Origin: Azospirillum tabaci
GTDB lineage: Bacteria > Pseudomonadota > Alphaproteobacteria > Azospirillales > Azospirillaceae
Length of the DNA stretch: 64,000 bases
Direction: 5' to 3'
NCBI RefSeq assembly: GCF_014596085.1
Contig: NZ_JACCJY010000026.1
Span: 1-64,000 of the forward strand
A model generated the notes under the pieces. The model was not told the origin of the DNA. It was given only the letters and a program-made list of their open reading frames with translations, and did no database searches. Every line of letters starts with the position of its first letter. Within the stretch, counting starts at the first letter, position 1. The translations under genes were made by a program, and so were the position numbers. Of the stretch, positions 62,512 to 64,000 are shown one piece after another.

Positions 62512-62779
62512 GAACTGCGGTTCCCGTATCGGTGGTTGCGCGGCAAGGGTTACTCCGCGTCGGCCTGCCCGGTCAAACGCCACCATGCGGAATTTTTCGG
62601 CACATGGCTCCTGCCGGGGTCCGGGGGCACCGTCATGGACGTGAAATCATTCCCCCATTGCCTAGCCATAGGCCATTCGTTAGTATGATGTTTAATAATA
62701 AATTCCCGTAATTGGATATGAAACTGCGTTCCCGCATGCAATGCGGGATTGAGCGCCTGCCATTAGAGTGACTGACCAC
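62512..62779. other. Divergent regulatory gap with an AT-rich pocket
   Basis: The segment 62670-62730 is unusually AT-rich (TATGATG, TTTAATAATAAATT), as expected for promoters of the cyclase gene, and the inverted repeat GCCTA-GCCA-TAGGC (62660-62673) sits at its edge. No gene is seen in this gap. Confidence 0.45.
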
Positions 62780-63796
62780 ATGGCCGACGAACTGTTCGCT
62801 CAGCTTACCGATACCCTTTCGTCGGCGAAGACCGTGGAAGAGCTGACCCGGCCCCTGCTGTCGCTTCTGGAACTGGTGACGGAGCTGGAGGCCACCTATC
62901 TCACCCGGATCGAGTTGGAGCACGGCATCCAGCGCATTCTCTTCTCCTGCAACACCAAGACCCTGAACATTCCCGAAGGGCTGGCCGTTCCGTGGGAAGG
63001 CACGCTGTGCAAGCGGGCGCTCGACGAGGGGAAGCTCTACACCGACGACGTGCCCAACTGCTGGGGTGATTCCGAGGCGGCGGCGGCGCTGGGCATCCGC
63101 ACCTATGTCAGCACGCCCGTCCATCTCGACGACGGCAGCCTGTTCGGCACGCTCTGCGCCGCCAGTTCGGAACGCAAGCCCCTGACGCCAAAGGGCGAGC
63201 AGGTTTTGCGCCTGTTCGCCTCGCTGATCGCCCTTCACATCCAGCGCGAACAGCTCCTGACCCAGTTCCGGGACCTGAACGCGGCCCTGGAGTCCTATTC
63301 CTACACCGACGCGCTGACCGGCCTGCCGAACCGGCGCGCCGTGGTCGCGGAACTGCACCGGCTGTTCGCCATGGCCGAACGGGCCGGCCAGAGCGTGCTG
63401 ATCGGCTTCATCGACCTGGACGGCTTCAAGGCGATCAACGACACCCACGGGCACGAGGCCGGCGACGAATTCCTGACCGAGGTGGGGCGGCGCATCGGCG
63501 CGGGGCTGCGGGCGGGGGACACGCTGGGCCGGCTGGGCGGCGACGAGTTCATCATCGTCGGCATGGGCGCCACGCCCGGCGCCGAGGGGGACGAGGCCGC
63601 CGACGCTCTGCGCGAGCGGGTGGCGCCGCTGATCCGCGGCGGGTACCGCTTGAAGGGGTGCGCCTTCGATTATCCGGGGGCGAGCGTCGGCGTGGTCAGC
63701 GCCGACCCTGGCGCCACGACGCCCGACGACGCGCTGCGCGCCGCCGACGCCGCCATGTATGTGCAGAAGAAGATCCGGCGGGCCGCCCGAGCCTGA
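62780..63796 (+). CDS. GAF-GGDEF diguanylate cyclase
   Basis: A 338-residue cytosolic enzyme (342 if GTG 62768 is used). The GAF sensor spans about 10-155 (EELTRPLLSLLELVTELEATYLTRIE ... YVSTPVHLDDGSLFGTLCAAS). The GGDEF domain starts near DALTGLPNRRA and has the active site RLGGDEFIIV around residue 250, so c-di-GMP synthesis is expected. The inhibitory I-site RxxD (RAGD) lies five residues before GGDEF, so product feedback is likely. No EAL domain. Confidence 0.93.
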   Translation: MADELFAQLTDTLSSAKTVEELTRPLLSLLELVTELEATYLTRIELEHGIQRILFSCNTKTLNIPEGLAVPWEGTLCKRALDEGKLYTDDVPNCWGDSEAAAALGIRTYVSTPVHLDDGSLFGTLCAASSERKPLTPKGEQVLRLFASLIALHIQREQLLTQFRDLNAALESYSYTDALTGLPNRRAVVAELHRLFAMAERAGQSVLIGFIDLDGFKAINDTHGHEAGDEFLTEVGRRIGAGLRAGDTLGRLGGDEFIIVGMGATPGAEGDEAADALRERVAPLIRGGYRLKGCAFDYPGASVGVVSADPGATTPDDALRAADAAMYVQKKIRRAARA

Positions 63797-63836
63797 GGCC
63801 CAAACCTGACGGCCTCCGCGACGATCGTTCCAAGCC

Positions 63837-64000
63837 TTACGGACCGGCGGCCGCGCTCCAGGGATCGGGAGCGGTCACCTCGTAGGGCTGGGCGACGCCA
63901 CCCATCGACAGTGCATGGACGGAATTGCTGGAGAAGCCGCAGGCCTGTTCCGGATTCACGGCGGCGTTGGGACGGAAGGCATAGGGTCGCGGGGCGTCGG
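63837..64000 (-). CDS. Partial gene at the right edge (C-terminal end, unknown)
   Basis: An open minus-strand frame enters from beyond 64000 and stops at TAA 63837-63839. The visible 54 residues include RPYAFRPNAAVNPEQACGFS and SNSVHALSMGGVAQPYEVTA. No family was recognised. It is convergent with the cyclase gene. The codon use looks coding, but the gene cannot be classified from this fragment. Confidence 0.5.
   Translation of the reverse strand, partial: DAPRPYAFRPNAAVNPEQACGFSSNSVHALSMGGVAQPYEVTAPDPWSAAAGP

Overview
The window is 64 kb of very GC-rich bacterial chromosome or megaplasmid. Gene content points to a soil or plant-associated alphaproteobacterium, most likely Azospirillum or a close Rhodospirillales relative. 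This rests on gene style only: tripartite tricarboxylate (TCT) and TRAP transporters, GcvA-type LysR regulators, a DUF1127 protein, an MCxIFAGQ ribbon-helix-helix protein, and dispersed CCCTCTCCC palindromes. No rRNA, tRNA, CRISPR array, insertion sequence or phage gene was seen.

Layout. 0.1-6.4 kb: a hexuronate/methylglyoxal island with an aldo-keto reductase, a FadR-type GntR regulator, methylglyoxal synthase, uronate isomerase and altronate dehydratase. These units are tied together by AT-rich palindromes (core TATACTAGTATA) lying on -10 boxes. One more copy drives what looks like a short terminated RNA at about 6.29-6.41 kb. 6.4-14.5 kb: LysR regulator, TSUP exporter, a TCT operon with two tandem binding proteins (tctC-tctC-tctB-tctA), TerC and a universal stress protein. 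14.7-17.9 kb: TctD-like response regulator and a TctE-like kinase fused to a periplasmic binding protein. 18.5-23.6 kb: GRDP-like protein, LuxR regulator, and a peptide-type ABC importer lacking ATPases. 23.6-25.5 kb: arsenic genes acr3-arsC with an intact operator and a wrecked divergent arsR.

25.5-39.4 kb: a large catabolic region. A ten-gene minus-strand run encodes MaoC hydratase, MmgE/PrpD, acyl-CoA dehydrogenase, CaiB CoA-transferase, a UTRA regulator, a small GatC/AtzG-like protein, amidase, TRAP DctQ and DctM, and a second UTRA regulator. A plus-strand arm encodes a CitE/HpcH-like CoA lyase, an MFS transporter and the TRAP binding protein. The enzyme set (activate, oxidise, hydrate, cleave) fits breakdown of a branched C5-type dicarboxylate through citramalyl-CoA or methylmalyl-CoA. 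The actual substrate is unknown.

39.5-64 kb: a 41-residue membrane peptide, a GT9 plus TPR-GT41 glycosylation pair, an ECF sigma/anti-sigma/metal-sensor trio, ankyrin, LysR and DUF1127 genes, an MBL hydrolase, glyoxalase I, a two-subunit GMC dehydrogenase, a glycosyltransferase-UDP-galactopyranose mutase fusion with a glycosidase and an ABC exporter, a soluble hybrid histidine kinase, a uracil/xanthine permease, a GAF-GGDEF cyclase and a truncated gene at the right edge.
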